A stretch of DNA of 44,791 bases, from contig CAJTLP010000009.1 in assembly GCA_910577195.1 (NCBI GenBank), positions 1 to 44,791 on the forward strand, read 5' to 3'. The position numbers were made by a program, and so were the translations under genes. The notes beneath the pieces are model-generated. The model was not told the origin of the DNA. It was given only the letters and a program-made list of their open reading frames with translations, and ran no database searches. How positions within the stretch are numbered: position 1 is the first letter of the stretch; every line of letters starts with the position of its first letter. Source of the DNA: an uncultured Eubacterium sp. Its GTDB lineage: Bacteria > Bacillota > Clostridia > Oscillospirales > Acutalibacteraceae. Of this stretch, positions 15,706-25,013 are shown one piece after another.

Positions 15706-16284
15706 TTAAAGCGCACTGCATATGGATATAAACTCTTCCTTAGACATCGAAGAATTTATGTAGCTCAACAGTGAATTGGTTGAAAGGCATTCCGGTAAGT
15801 CAAGCCGTTTCAATAGCCTCTTTTTATTCTGCTTGGCATTCGCTGTACCTGACAATCCTAAATCAAACAAATCAAAATTTGTGACAGGATTACTGTTTTC
15901 AGCCTTTTGCGCCGATACACCTGCTTTACGAAACAGATTCAAAAGCAGTTCATCGTTCATACCCTCAACACCCAGCTTACCTTCCTTTGAGGACTGAGCT
16001 TTTCTTTTTTCCTTGCCGAATATATCTGGTATATAAATATGCTTGATTTTATCCTTAGGTATACCTGCTGCAACATAATTTCTTATCTGAAAACCACTGT
16101 GGTCGGAATCTGTAAGAATGATGATTCCTCTTTCATTTGCAAGCCTGCGGATAAATTTAAGCTTTTCCTTATCCTTATATATACCAAAGCCATTTGTTTC
16201 AATAATAACAGCATCCAGGAAATTTGACAGCTTTAATTTATCGTACCTGCCCTCTACAACAACAGCCTCATTGATTTTAAGCAT
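15706..16284 (-). CDS. rnmV: Ribonuclease M5-like Toprim protein
   Basis: A 192-residue Toprim-domain protein matching ribonuclease M5, which matures 5S rRNA in Gram-positive bacteria. The Toprim glutamate lies in AVVVEGRYDK (about residues 7-16) and the DxD in IILTDSDHSGFQIR (about 55-68). The tail (DLGLSGTANAKQNKKRLL) fits the family's C-terminal domain. Its start overlaps the end of holA by 8 bp, so it is the last gene of the lacZ-comEC-holA-rnmV run. In Bacillus it sits next to ksgA, so the present neighbourhood differs. Confidence 0.85.
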   Translation of the reverse strand: MLKINEAVVVEGRYDKLKLSNFLDAVIIETNGFGIYKDKEKLKFIRRLANERGIIILTDSDHSGFQIRNYVAAGIPKDKIKHIYIPDIFGKEKRKAQSSKEGKLGVEGMNDELLLNLFRKAGVSAQKAENSNPVTNFDLFDLGLSGTANAKQNKKRLLKRLDLPECLSTNSLLSYINSSMSKEEFISICSAL

Positions 16285-17326
16285 AGCTTACCTCTCCGGC
16301 AATCAATATCAGCTTGACGATTAATTCCTCCAGCAGAAGCTTTTTATCTGTCGCAGTGCTCTTTAATTTCAAATCGGTATTCATAATTTCATCAAGGGAT
16401 TTTCTGAGCTGATTTTCGCTGAGATTGGCACAGTCTCTTGATGCATTTCTGAGTGCAAATTCCCTGCCCCTATAGTTATAATGCTTAGCAACATCATCAT
16501 AGGAACAGCCTGCAGTTTTTGCACATTTCACCCTGTACATATCCACATAAACACCGCCGATAACAGCAAGTATAAGAATAGGGTCCTCCTTCATATTAAA
16601 CAGTGTATCAAGGACACTGTACGCCATATCGGAATTACCGGCGACAACAGATTTAGACAGGTCATAAACACGTGCCTGCAGGCATTTTGTTGCCATATTA
16701 TCAATGATATCCTTTGTTATCTCTCTGCCCTGTGCAAAGTAGGACAGCTTATCAAGCTCATTGAGAAGGTTTTTCAGATCATTGCCGGAAACGGAAACAA
16801 GATATTTTGCATTGCTCATATCAAGCACGGAGCCGCGTTTTTTTGCACCGCTGACAAGCAGCTTTGCCACATCGTTTTCGCTCCGCTTTTCCATATTCAC
16901 AACTGCGCCTGCGTTGTCAAAGGCAGTAATTATCTTCTTAAAGGAAGCACTTTTAATATCAGGCTCAATGGCATCGTATACAAGAATAAGAATTGTGCTT
17001 TCAGGCACATCAGCAAGGAATTCACTCAGCAGCTTTAAATCAGCCTTTGACTTCTCTACAGGATAATCACGTACAAGAACAAGATTATATTCACTCATCA
17101 TAGGCAGCATCTGTGCGTCCTTAAGAATATCATCAAGCGATGTATCCTTACCCTCAAACTGATGCAGGTTAAAGGATTCAAAGGTAGGGTCAACAATTTT
17201 CTTTTTCAGCTGTGAAATATAATGCTCCTTAAGATAGCTTTCCTCGCCGTAAATAAGATAAGCGTTTGAAAAATGATTACTCTTTATCTGTTCCTTAAGC
17301 TGCGATTCGTTAAGCTTTGACATCAT
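16277..17326 (-). CDS. holA: DNA polymerase III subunit delta
   Basis: A 349-residue clamp-loader delta subunit (YqeN type), which opens the sliding clamp at the replication fork. The AAA+-like N-terminal domain begins SNAYLIYGEESYLKEHYI. It continues with PMMSEYNLVLVRDYPVEKS and a degenerate nucleotide-binding region without a P-loop, as is normal for delta. The helical C-terminal collar domain ends LKLKSTATDKKLLLEELIVKL. The start overlaps the comEC stop. A second ATG one codon later (17323) has better spacing from the AAGGAGGGG site. The comEC-holA adjacency is common in Firmicutes. Confidence 0.92.
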   Translation of the reverse strand: MMSKLNESQLKEQIKSNHFSNAYLIYGEESYLKEHYISQLKKKIVDPTFESFNLHQFEGKDTSLDDILKDAQMLPMMSEYNLVLVRDYPVEKSKADLKLLSEFLADVPESTILILVYDAIEPDIKSASFKKIITAFDNAGAVVNMEKRSENDVAKLLVSGAKKRGSVLDMSNAKYLVSVSGNDLKNLLNELDKLSYFAQGREITKDIIDNMATKCLQARVYDLSKSVVAGNSDMAYSVLDTLFNMKEDPILILAVIGGVYVDMYRVKCAKTAGCSYDDVAKHYNYRGREFALRNASRDCANLSENQLRKSLDEIMNTDLKLKSTATDKKLLLEELIVKLILIAGEVSYA

Positions 17327-19272
17327 TTCCCCTCCTTTATCTGAACATCAGCATTTTCAGTGATAATAAACATCACATCACCGTTTTCGTTAAATCTTTC
17401 ATAAATATTTCTGTACGCCTTATATTCACCTATTCTAACATAATTCTCGTCAATTTTAAAGACCTTATCAAAAACTGACACAAGTATTACATCGTTATCA
17501 CATTTTATGCTGATATGATTGCAAACATTTTCATCGCAATCCGACAGACTTTTAAAATCAGCATCAGGCAGAAGCTTACGTATTTCCTTTTTACAGGAAA
17601 CGGAATTATAAACAGCAACAGAATCAAAGTTCCTTGCCGACAGCACCTCATCCATAAAATAGCAGTCACTTTTATCATCGGCATCTATTATCACAGCACT
17701 GTCTTTATCATATATCATCACCGCACCGCTGTCGCTGACGCGGACATAAGCGTTATGATTATAGCTGTAAATACTGAAAACGGCTGTAACGGAAAGGATA
17801 AGAGCAATGAATACACTCATAAGCTTTATATCGATTTTATGGCTGACAAGCAGTGAAATTCCTGCAAACAGCAGCAGTGCAGCAATGGCAACGCCCACCA
17901 ATTCATCTGATATATCAATATACAAAACGCTGAATTTTTCCTCACAGAAATCGGAAACATTTATCAGCACACCGAGTGAAAAATCCGCAATATGCTTTGG
18001 TATAAATACAAGAAACGGCACACCTGAAAATATACATACAAGCAGTACTGACACCAGTGCAAGCTGCATAATCGGTATACAAAGAATATTCATCACAAGA
18101 GATACAAGACTTAATCTGCTGAAAAGAAGCCAGCCCACAGGAAGTGTTGACAACAGCACAGACCATGTTGAAAATACACCGTCATAAAAATAGCTGAGTA
18201 TTTTGTTTTCAGGTCTTAGCTTTTTATCATATGCAGGCTTGATTACACAAAGCCCGATAATTGCAGTAACCGTCAGCAGTGCACCTGCATCTGTTACAGA
18301 AAACGGATTGAGGCACATGATAAATACGGCAAATCCGAGTGAATTCAGTGTATCAGCTTTATCATTGACCAGCTGTGCAGTCAGCATAACCGCTATCATT
18401 ATCCCTGCACGCACGGCAGATTTTGAATACCCTGAAACACCTATATATACAATGATAATCAAAAAGGTTAATACTGTCGACGGCAGAACAGAAACTTTCA
18501 GAAATTTCAGAAGATAATAAGCCAAAAGACAGATTAAGGTAATATGCAGACCTGACACGGCAATCATATGTGAAATACCGCAGACCTTGAAGCTTTCTCT
18601 TATATCATCCCTGAGCAGTCCTTTATCTCCTGTAAGGATTGAATAGGCAAGTCCTGTCTTTTCCTCATCAAAGCTTTCAGTGATTATCTCTTTTATTTTC
18701 AGCCTTAATTTTAATATGTAATAATTTGGTGGCTTTGCGTCCTCTGTTACATCATCAATCTGAATCAGCTTCCCTCTGACATATATATCATTGCCGTAAT
18801 CACCAAAGGAGCAAAATGCATTATCCGTATAGCTGTAAAAGGAAATCACGGCTGAAACAGTATCATAATAATCAGCAGGTATTTTCGTCTGCGATTTTAT
18901 TTTCAGCTTTATATTCTGCGGCGAGTCAAAAGCATCAATGCTCTCCGTTTTAACAGTATAGAGATAGCCGCTGTCTGTTTCCTCCTCAATATCCACGATT
19001 CTGAATTTTACATCCGTGCTGATACCGTCAAGTGATTTCTGCGGTATCACATCACACTGCATACATAAAACAAATATAAGACAGGAAAAGAGCATTGCAC
19101 CGAAGGTAATCGGCACAACTCTTTCCTGTCTTAATCTCTTTACAAGCAGTGATATCAAAAGAGATACCACTGCAAATATCAATATAAATTTTACAAAGAA
19201 ATAAGGTACTGTATTCAGCACGATAAGAGTTATTGCAGATGAAAAGCCGACAAATGCAAAAACTCTTTTCAT
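17323..19272 (-). CDS. comEC: ComEC/Rec2 family DNA-uptake channel lacking an intact metallo-beta-lactamase domain
   Basis: A 649-residue multi-pass membrane protein of the ComEC/Rec2 type, the channel for single-stranded DNA entry. Two or three N-terminal helices precede an OB-like external domain (about residues 65-170). The competence core follows, with the signature FKVCGISHMIAVSGLHITLI near residue 225 and about eight helices to residue 500. Typical ComEC proteins of 750-800 residues end in a metallo-beta-lactamase domain with HxHxDH. Here about 150 residues remain (AVIIDADDKSDCYF...) with no such motif, so the nuclease-like domain is degenerate. Coupled with holA and 7 bp after lacZ. 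Confidence 0.85.
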   Translation of the reverse strand: MKRVFAFVGFSSAITLIVLNTVPYFFVKFILIFAVVSLLISLLVKRLRQERVVPITFGAMLFSCLIFVLCMQCDVIPQKSLDGISTDVKFRIVDIEEETDSGYLYTVKTESIDAFDSPQNIKLKIKSQTKIPADYYDTVSAVISFYSYTDNAFCSFGDYGNDIYVRGKLIQIDDVTEDAKPPNYYILKLRLKIKEIITESFDEEKTGLAYSILTGDKGLLRDDIRESFKVCGISHMIAVSGLHITLICLLAYYLLKFLKVSVLPSTVLTFLIIIVYIGVSGYSKSAVRAGIMIAVMLTAQLVNDKADTLNSLGFAVFIMCLNPFSVTDAGALLTVTAIIGLCVIKPAYDKKLRPENKILSYFYDGVFSTWSVLLSTLPVGWLLFSRLSLVSLVMNILCIPIMQLALVSVLLVCIFSGVPFLVFIPKHIADFSLGVLINVSDFCEEKFSVLYIDISDELVGVAIAALLLFAGISLLVSHKIDIKLMSVFIALILSVTAVFSIYSYNHNAYVRVSDSGAVMIYDKDSAVIIDADDKSDCYFMDEVLSARNFDSVAVYNSVSCKKEIRKLLPDADFKSLSDCDENVCNHISIKCDNDVILVSVFDKVFKIDENYVRIGEYKAYRNIYERFNENGDVMFIITENADVQIKEGK

Positions 19273-19279
19273 AGCTAAG

Positions 19280-22200
19280 TTACCTTACAGGCTCCATAAT
19301 AAATGAATATGCCTGCTTTACTCCTTTTTTCATAAGATACGGCTCGCGGACAAATGCCTGACCGGGCAGGTCACCGCCGACACCGCAAAGCATATGGTCA
19401 ATATTGAGTGTAGTAATATTCTCATACGGAATATTATTGATATGCGTTGCTTTTTCCAGTCCGTCCGTAGTGTAATGGTACGCAGAGAAATTAAGCGGAT
19501 CATCAAAATATGCCGTAAACTTAAGACCCTTTCCTTTTTTATCGGTAATGGTCATATAGCGCATATCCGTTCTGTTTGAGGATTCCTGCGGACGCATATA
19601 GCGGTAATCCATATCGGTAACAGTGGATGTATACTTATCAATCTTAGCGCCTGTTTTTCTGTCACAATAGGTTGCAACAGGTCCTCTGCCATACCATGTC
19701 ACATATTCCATATCCTTAGGAAGTGTCATCTGGTAACCGAACTTTATCATATTGGATGTAGGAACAGCTGAATGGTAAACATAGATTTTGCCATCCGGAT
19801 AAATCTTGTAGGTTGCTACAGAATTTTTAAGACCGATTGTGCTGAAAGCAATATGAATTTCAACTGTGTTATCCTCGCCTGCTTTTGCCACAGTCTTAAC
19901 AGCATGATTATGCTTGGTTGCCCTCTGCCATTTATAGAATGGGTGAAACTTTGCAAACTGCGGTGTAAAGTTGAGGAAGTCAATATCATTATCTGTAAGT
20001 GCTCTGAAATAGTTCGGCATCATCGGTGCCAGAAGCATTTCCTTGTCGTCAATAACATAGCTTACAATTTTTCCGTTATCCACAATAACCTTAATCTTAT
20101 CATTTTCTGCAGTAACTCTTTTGCCCTTTACTGTAAAATTGAGATCACCCTTATTTTCAGGCTTTACAGGCTGAGGCATTTCATTGATAATAAACTGATC
20201 CCACGCAATTTCAAAGTTTGACTTAAGACCCGGCGTTTTCTTTCTTGTGAAGAATGAGATTGTAAGAACAACCTCCTTGTCCTTAGGAATATTGTCAATG
20301 GAATACGGAATGGTGATAAAGGTCTCCGAAAGCGGCTCACATTCAAACTTATCCAGCTCGCCGAATTCAATCACTTCGCCCTCTGCCTTAAGCTCCCACT
20401 TGCACTTATAATTTGAAATATCCGTAAACAGGAATTTATTTTTAACTCTGAACTTTCCTGCCATAAGGTCAAAGGCCTCTGTCTTAATCTCCTGATATCC
20501 CTTTTTAACCTCAGCAATCTGAGGATGAGGGGTACGGTCCGCACCGATAATACCATTTGCACAGAAATATACATTTGAGCCTGTCATTGCAGTTGTATTC
20601 GGAATATCAATAAGCTTTTTCGGCTCTAAGCCCTGAAAGTCCGTTCCGTAGAGATAATTATCATTGCCATTTTCATCCTTAACGTGAAGTGCCTGGTCAA
20701 CAAAATCCCAGATGAATCCGCCGCACATATTGTCGTACTTTTCGAAATCATCAATATATTCCTGGAAATTACCGAGTGAATTTTCCATAGAATGGGCATA
20801 CTCACAAAGTACAATTGGCTTACCCTCGTACATTTCAGGTGTAATCGGCTTACTGTCAGCAGCAAGCTGATTTGCAATGTTATCATAAAGTGATATCTTT
20901 ATCTCCTGCTTGTTGCCGAGCTTTTCCATAATATCTGCAGTAGGATACATACGTGAGATAACATCACTCTTCGTCTGGTCAAAGTCGCCCTCATAATGGA
21001 ATTGTCTTGTATCATCGAGCTTAAGAGCGGCTTCCTTCATACGCATAAAGTTATCGCCGTCGCCTGCCTCATTGCCCAGTGACCACATAAACACACAAGG
21101 ATTATTACGGTCACGCAGTACCATGCGCTCCATTCTGTCCACTACGGCAGCAGTCCACATAGGATTTGAACCCGGAACGCCCTTACGTCTTACGCCGTGC
21201 GTTTCAAGGTCACATTCGTCCATTACGTAAAAACCGTACTTATTGCACATTTCATAAAAATACGGATCATCCGGATAATGTGACGTACGAATGGAGTTGA
21301 TATTATTCTGTTTCATAATATCAAGGTCCTGCGTATATCTTTCCTTTGGCACAGCCCAGCCGAAATCAGGGTCAAAATCGTGACGGTTTACACCCCTTAT
21401 CATAAGCGGCATACCGTTGAAATAAATTTTTTCGCCCTTGATTTCAACCTTTTTAAAGCCTACCTTATAGGTTTTAACGCAGATAATTTCACCGCCAACA
21501 GATACGGTCATAACAAGTGTATATAAATTCGGTGCTTCGGCAGACCATTTCTTAGGTGCCTTTATTTTTGCATCAAGGTGAAGCTTTTCTTTGCCGCCTG
21601 AAAGTGCAATTTCCTTTGCACCGACAGGTAACTGTCTTCCTGTCTCTGAAATCAGCTTGGCGTCAACGGTGCAGTCACCCTTTACGTTATTATAATTTTC
21701 GAGAAAAATGTCAAGGCTTACATCAGAGTCTTTATAATCGACATCAAAATCTGTTTTTATGTAAAAGTCTCTCAGACAGAGCTTAGGCTCGGCATAAAGA
21801 TAAACCTCACGGTAAATACCGCAGAGCCACCACATATCCTGATCCTCAAGATATGAGCCGTCACTGTATCTGTAGAGCTTTGCACAGATAAGGTTTTCAC
21901 CTTTTCTGAGAAGCTTGGTTACATTGAATTCATGCGGCACCATTGAGCCCTGAGAATAGCCGACGAATTCACCGTTCACATACACCTCGAGTGCTGATTT
22001 TGCAGCACCGAAATGAAGAAATATCTCTCTGCCGACAAAATTTTCATCAAGCACAAATGTCTTTCTGTAAAATCCGATTTCCTGCATATTATGGTCAATA
22101 CACGGAATTCTTGACTTGCTTCTGCTGAATGCCTTCGGAAAAGTTGAAGCATAATAATAAGGAACAGAATATCCCTCAGTCTGCCATACTGAAGGCACCC

Positions 22201-22429
22201 TTATTTCATCCCATGAGCTTGCATCAAAGCTTTCAAGCTCAAAATTGTCCGGCTGATTCTTAAGTCCTCTCTGCCAGAAAAACTGCCACATACCATTCAG
22301 GGACTGCTTATATTTGCTTTCATCGCCTGAAAGTGCTGATTCTTCATCATCAAACGGAAGCATTAAAGCGTGTCCGTCTTCCTTGTTAATCCTGAAGATT
22401 GAAGGATCTTCCCATCTGAATTTCGCCAT
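19280..22429 (-). CDS. lacZ: Beta-galactosidase, glycoside hydrolase family 2 (LacZ type)
   Basis: A 1049-residue LacZ-type enzyme hydrolysing lactose and other beta-galactosides in the cytoplasm (no signal peptide). The sugar-binding domain comes first, with the CGIYREVYLYAEP block near residue 205. The TIM barrel carries the acid/base glutamate in SLGNEAGDGDNF (about residue 452) and the nucleophile in VLCEYAHSMENSLGNF (about 540). The C-terminal Bgal small-chain domain (EYVTWYGRGPVATYCDRKTGA) is complete. It follows its own promoter and leads a minus-strand run with comEC 7 bp downstream. No lactose permease or regulator is adjacent, so substrate uptake must come from elsewhere. Confidence 0.94.
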   Translation of the reverse strand: MAKFRWEDPSIFRINKEDGHALMLPFDDEESALSGDESKYKQSLNGMWQFFWQRGLKNQPDNFELESFDASSWDEIRVPSVWQTEGYSVPYYYASTFPKAFSRSKSRIPCIDHNMQEIGFYRKTFVLDENFVGREIFLHFGAAKSALEVYVNGEFVGYSQGSMVPHEFNVTKLLRKGENLICAKLYRYSDGSYLEDQDMWWLCGIYREVYLYAEPKLCLRDFYIKTDFDVDYKDSDVSLDIFLENYNNVKGDCTVDAKLISETGRQLPVGAKEIALSGGKEKLHLDAKIKAPKKWSAEAPNLYTLVMTVSVGGEIICVKTYKVGFKKVEIKGEKIYFNGMPLMIRGVNRHDFDPDFGWAVPKERYTQDLDIMKQNNINSIRTSHYPDDPYFYEMCNKYGFYVMDECDLETHGVRRKGVPGSNPMWTAAVVDRMERMVLRDRNNPCVFMWSLGNEAGDGDNFMRMKEAALKLDDTRQFHYEGDFDQTKSDVISRMYPTADIMEKLGNKQEIKISLYDNIANQLAADSKPITPEMYEGKPIVLCEYAHSMENSLGNFQEYIDDFEKYDNMCGGFIWDFVDQALHVKDENGNDNYLYGTDFQGLEPKKLIDIPNTTAMTGSNVYFCANGIIGADRTPHPQIAEVKKGYQEIKTEAFDLMAGKFRVKNKFLFTDISNYKCKWELKAEGEVIEFGELDKFECEPLSETFITIPYSIDNIPKDKEVVLTISFFTRKKTPGLKSNFEIAWDQFIINEMPQPVKPENKGDLNFTVKGKRVTAENDKIKVIVDNGKIVSYVIDDKEMLLAPMMPNYFRALTDNDIDFLNFTPQFAKFHPFYKWQRATKHNHAVKTVAKAGEDNTVEIHIAFSTIGLKNSVATYKIYPDGKIYVYHSAVPTSNMIKFGYQMTLPKDMEYVTWYGRGPVATYCDRKTGAKIDKYTSTVTDMDYRYMRPQESSNRTDMRYMTITDKKGKGLKFTAYFDDPLNFSAYHYTTDGLEKATHINNIPYENITTLNIDHMLCGVGGDLPGQAFVREPYLMKKGVKQAYSFIMEPVR

Positions 22430-22465
22430 AATTTACCCCTTAATAAATTAATACTTTGAAATATT

Positions 22466-22495
22466 ATTATAAACTACATTGGCAATAAAAGTCAA
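22466..22495 (-). promoter_or_regulatory. lacZ promoter
   Basis: On the minus strand, TTGACT (22490-22495) and TATAAT (22466-22471) are separated by 18 bp. Confidence 0.55.
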
Positions 22496-22497
22496 TA

Positions 22498-22526
22498 TAG
22501 ACAAGAGGGGCGTAATTTGTTATAAT
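22498..22526 (+). promoter_or_regulatory. Promoter of the FemAB-racemase operon
   Basis: TAGACA (22498-22503) and TATAAT (22521-22526) are spaced by 17 bp. The -35 box sits 2 bp from the -35 box of the divergent lacZ promoter, so one bound regulator could affect both. Confidence 0.5.
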
Positions 22527-22564
22527 AATAAATTATAAATCAAGTTAATTTTGGAGTTTAAATA

Positions 22565-23602
22565 ATGATAGTTAGAGTTAATAAAAGCAATCTTGCTGAA
22601 TATGAAAGCTTTATAAAACAGCATCCTAAGGGACTGTTTCAGCATTCTTCAAAGTGGGCAAAGGTAAAAGATGCGTGGAAATTTGAAGCCGTAATGCTTA
22701 AGGATGATAACGGAGAAATCAAAGGTGCTGCCGCTGTTCTTATCCGTTCAATCCCTGTAATCAAGAACTCACTGATGTATTGCTGTCGCGGTTTCGTATG
22801 TGATGAGAACGACTTTGATACATTTGATAAACTCTTTAACGGACTTCTTGAAATCGGAAAGGAATACAAGGCATACTGCCTTAAAATCGACCCTGAAATT
22901 GTTATTGAAAACCAAGCATTCAAGGAGCATCTGATTAAAAAGGGCTTTATCGAACTCAATCCCAGCTGTATGGATTTTGAAAATGTTCAGCCGAGATTTG
23001 TATACTGCTTTGACTACAACGGTCTCAGTGAGGATGAGCTTATGCTCACCTTCAAATCCGACTACAGAAACCGAATCAGAAAAGCACCTAAAAAAGGTGT
23101 TGAGGTTAAAATCTGCGGCAAAGAGGCTCTGGACGATTTCGTTAGAATTATGAGCGAAACAGGAGAGCGTGACGGATTTTCAACAAGACCTAAGGAATAT
23201 TTTGCAAAAATCCTTGACTGCATGACGGACGATGCAAGGCTTTATATGGCATACTATAACGGACAGGCTATAGCAGGCACAATCGCTATCAAATGGGGAC
23301 AGAACGTTATGAAGTACCAGTACGGCGCATCATCAAACGCACACAGAAATGTATATCCTAACTACGCACTGCAGTGGGCAATGATGCAGTGGGGTATGGA
23401 ATGCGGCTGCAAGGTTTATGATTTCGGCGGAATTTCAGGAGATTGTCAGAATCCGGACAACCCTCACTACGGACTGTGGAGATTCAAACACGGCTTCGGA
23501 GGATATATGAAGGAATTTGTGGGTGAATTTGACTATGTAATCAATAAGCCTGTCTATAATCTTTACAATGTCGCAACTAAAGTTCTTGAGAAAATAAGGT
23601 AA
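22565..23602 (+). CDS. FemAB-like peptidoglycan bridge aminoacyltransferase
   Basis: A 345-residue FemAB/FemX-family protein with two GNAT-like domains. The N-terminal one starts with the classic HPKGLFQHSSKWAKVKDAW (about residues 20-38). The second includes FKSDYRNRIRKAPKKGVEV (about 165-183), with the basic stretch typical of this family, and the end YGLWRFKHGFGGYMKEFVGEFD (about 300-321). Such enzymes transfer amino acids from aminoacyl-tRNA to lipid II in building the interpeptide bridge, acting at the inner face of the membrane. The following alanine-racemase-like gene starts 5 bp later, so the pair is an operon for cell-wall synthesis. The amino acid used is not readable. Confidence 0.85.
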   Translation: MIVRVNKSNLAEYESFIKQHPKGLFQHSSKWAKVKDAWKFEAVMLKDDNGEIKGAAAVLIRSIPVIKNSLMYCCRGFVCDENDFDTFDKLFNGLLEIGKEYKAYCLKIDPEIVIENQAFKEHLIKKGFIELNPSCMDFENVQPRFVYCFDYNGLSEDELMLTFKSDYRNRIRKAPKKGVEVKICGKEALDDFVRIMSETGERDGFSTRPKEYFAKILDCMTDDARLYMAYYNGQAIAGTIAIKWGQNVMKYQYGASSNAHRNVYPNYALQWAMMQWGMECGCKVYDFGGISGDCQNPDNPHYGLWRFKHGFGGYMKEFVGEFDYVINKPVYNLYNVATKVLEKIR

Positions 23603-23606
23603 CAGT

Positions 23607-24683
23607 ATGAGCCGATATATCATTGATAAAAACAAGCTTGAAGAAAATATTGAAATCATTAAGGAAAAAGCAGGCGTGCCGTTAATCGGAGTTGTAAAGG
23701 GCAACGGTTACGGCTTCGGAATAAAAGAATTTTCAGAAATACTCAGAGATAATGGCATCAGCATTTTTGCAATTACTGAGGTTGATGATATTCCTGAGCT
23801 CAGAAGTGTTCTTGACAAAGAGGATATCCTCGTGATGCGTTCTACAGGAATTAAAAGCGAGGCTGAAATCATTGCAAAGAACAACTGCATTGCCACTATA
23901 GGTTCACTGAATGCCGCTCAGGTTATGAACGAGGTATCATCCGAGCTGAACACCGTGACAAAATGCTATCTGAAAATCGACACAGGTATGGGACGTTATG
24001 GCTTTATGCCCAGTGAAATTGAGGATGCAATAAAATGCTACGATTTTGATCATCTTGAGTTTATCGGTGCATACACGCATTTCTCATCCGCCTTTACAAA
24101 TGAGGAACTTACAAGAGCTCAGCTTGCACTTTTCAAGGACACAATGGAGCAAATAAAAAAGGCAGGCAAGAATGTCGGCATCATCCACGCCAGCAACTCC
24201 CCTGCACTGCTTAATGTTGAGGGCGTATGCCTCGACAGTGTGCGAATCGGCTCTGCTTTCACAGGAAGGGTTATTACAAAAAATAAAACCAATCTTAACA
24301 GGCTTGGTTCTCTTGAAGCAGATGTAATTGAAATAAAGACCGTACCTGCAGGGTATTCAATCGGCTACAACGGACTTTATACAACTAAACGTGAAACAAA
24401 AATTGCCATTGTTCCGATTGGGCACTACGACGGCTTTGGTCTGGCTAAGGAAAAGGAAATTGCGGATTTTCGTTCCGTTCTTTCACAGCTGAAAAAATTC
24501 CTGAAAAAGCAGCAGATGTATGTTAAAATAAACGGAAGAATGTACAGTGTTATCGGTGAAATCGGCTTGTCACACACTGCAGTGGACATAACAGGAAGTG
24601 ATGTTCAGATTGGCGATATTGCCAGCGTTGATATATCGCCGCTTATGGTAAATCCGCGAATACCGAGAATATACAAATCATAA
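23607..24683 (+). CDS. alr: Alanine racemase-family PLP enzyme
   Basis: A 358-residue fold-type III PLP enzyme. The Schiff-base lysine is in GVVKGNGYGFG (about residue 30), and the opposite catalytic tyrosine is probably in YSIGYNGLYT (about 254). The substrate/PLP region TGMGRYGFMP is at about residue 126 and the C-terminal barrel includes VPIGHYDGFG. Alanine racemase supplies D-Ala for peptidoglycan. Two positions differ from the usual pattern: VPIGHYDG in place of VPIGYADG, and LSHTAVDIT in place of the usual Met-Asp. The substrate might therefore be another amino acid. It is directly coupled with the FemAB gene and ended by a terminator. Confidence 0.82.
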   Translation: MSRYIIDKNKLEENIEIIKEKAGVPLIGVVKGNGYGFGIKEFSEILRDNGISIFAITEVDDIPELRSVLDKEDILVMRSTGIKSEAEIIAKNNCIATIGSLNAAQVMNEVSSELNTVTKCYLKIDTGMGRYGFMPSEIEDAIKCYDFDHLEFIGAYTHFSSAFTNEELTRAQLALFKDTMEQIKKAGKNVGIIHASNSPALLNVEGVCLDSVRIGSAFTGRVITKNKTNLNRLGSLEADVIEIKTVPAGYSIGYNGLYTTKRETKIAIVPIGHYDGFGLAKEKEIADFRSVLSQLKKFLKKQQMYVKINGRMYSVIGEIGLSHTAVDITGSDVQIGDIASVDISPLMVNPRIPRIYKS

Positions 24684-24694
24684 TCACATATCAT

Positions 24695-24724
24695 AAAAGC
24701 ACCGTATGAAACGGTGCTTTTTCT
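24695..24724 (+). terminator. Rho-independent terminator after the racemase gene
   Basis: AAAAGCACCGT pairs with ACGGTGCTTTTT around a five-base loop, 12 bp after the stop. Confidence 0.9.
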
Positions 24725-24729
24725 CTATA

Positions 24730-25013
24730 AATTATTGTTTAGAGAACGATAAATTACCCAAAACCACGCACGAAAATATATAAAAATTAATTAAATAAAT
24801 AATGTTATTCTGTAGGGCAGGGGCTTGCTCCTGCCGATAAACTGAAAATACTCGCAGACATCGAGTCTGCTCGTATTTTGTGCGTTTTTTGTCTTTTGCT
24901 CAGGGGCAGTACCATCGTACAGCACCCATTCGCAAAATACAAAATTTTGGGCAATTTCTCGCTCTCTAAACACGTTATCTGCTCGCAATGCGTTATTGAG
25001 CTAAACAATAATT
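24730..25013. mobile_element. 284-bp MITE with perfect inverted ends and TA flanks
   Basis: The ends AATTATTGTTTAG and CTAAACAATAATT are perfect 13-bp inverted repeats, each flanked by TA (24728-24729 and 25014-25015). The ends match the REP-carrying elements at 11991-12116 and 40966-41085, but the interior is different. It contains a GTAG-headed REP-like hairpin (24812-24835) and a long stem (24845-24879, AAAATAC...GTATTTT around GCAGAC/GTCTGC). No transposase is encoded, so movement would need one in trans. TA duplication points to an IS630/mariner-type enzyme. It accounts for the gene-free stretch here. Confidence 0.8.

Noticed and set aside
16481..17066. Plus-strand ORFs of 101 and 185 codons
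   Set aside because: Both are antisense to holA, which is a clear clamp-loader gene; they arise from its codon pattern.
19394..22128. Several ORFs of 60-149 codons on both strands within the lacZ region
   Set aside because: They are shadows of the complete lacZ reading frame and have no start signals.
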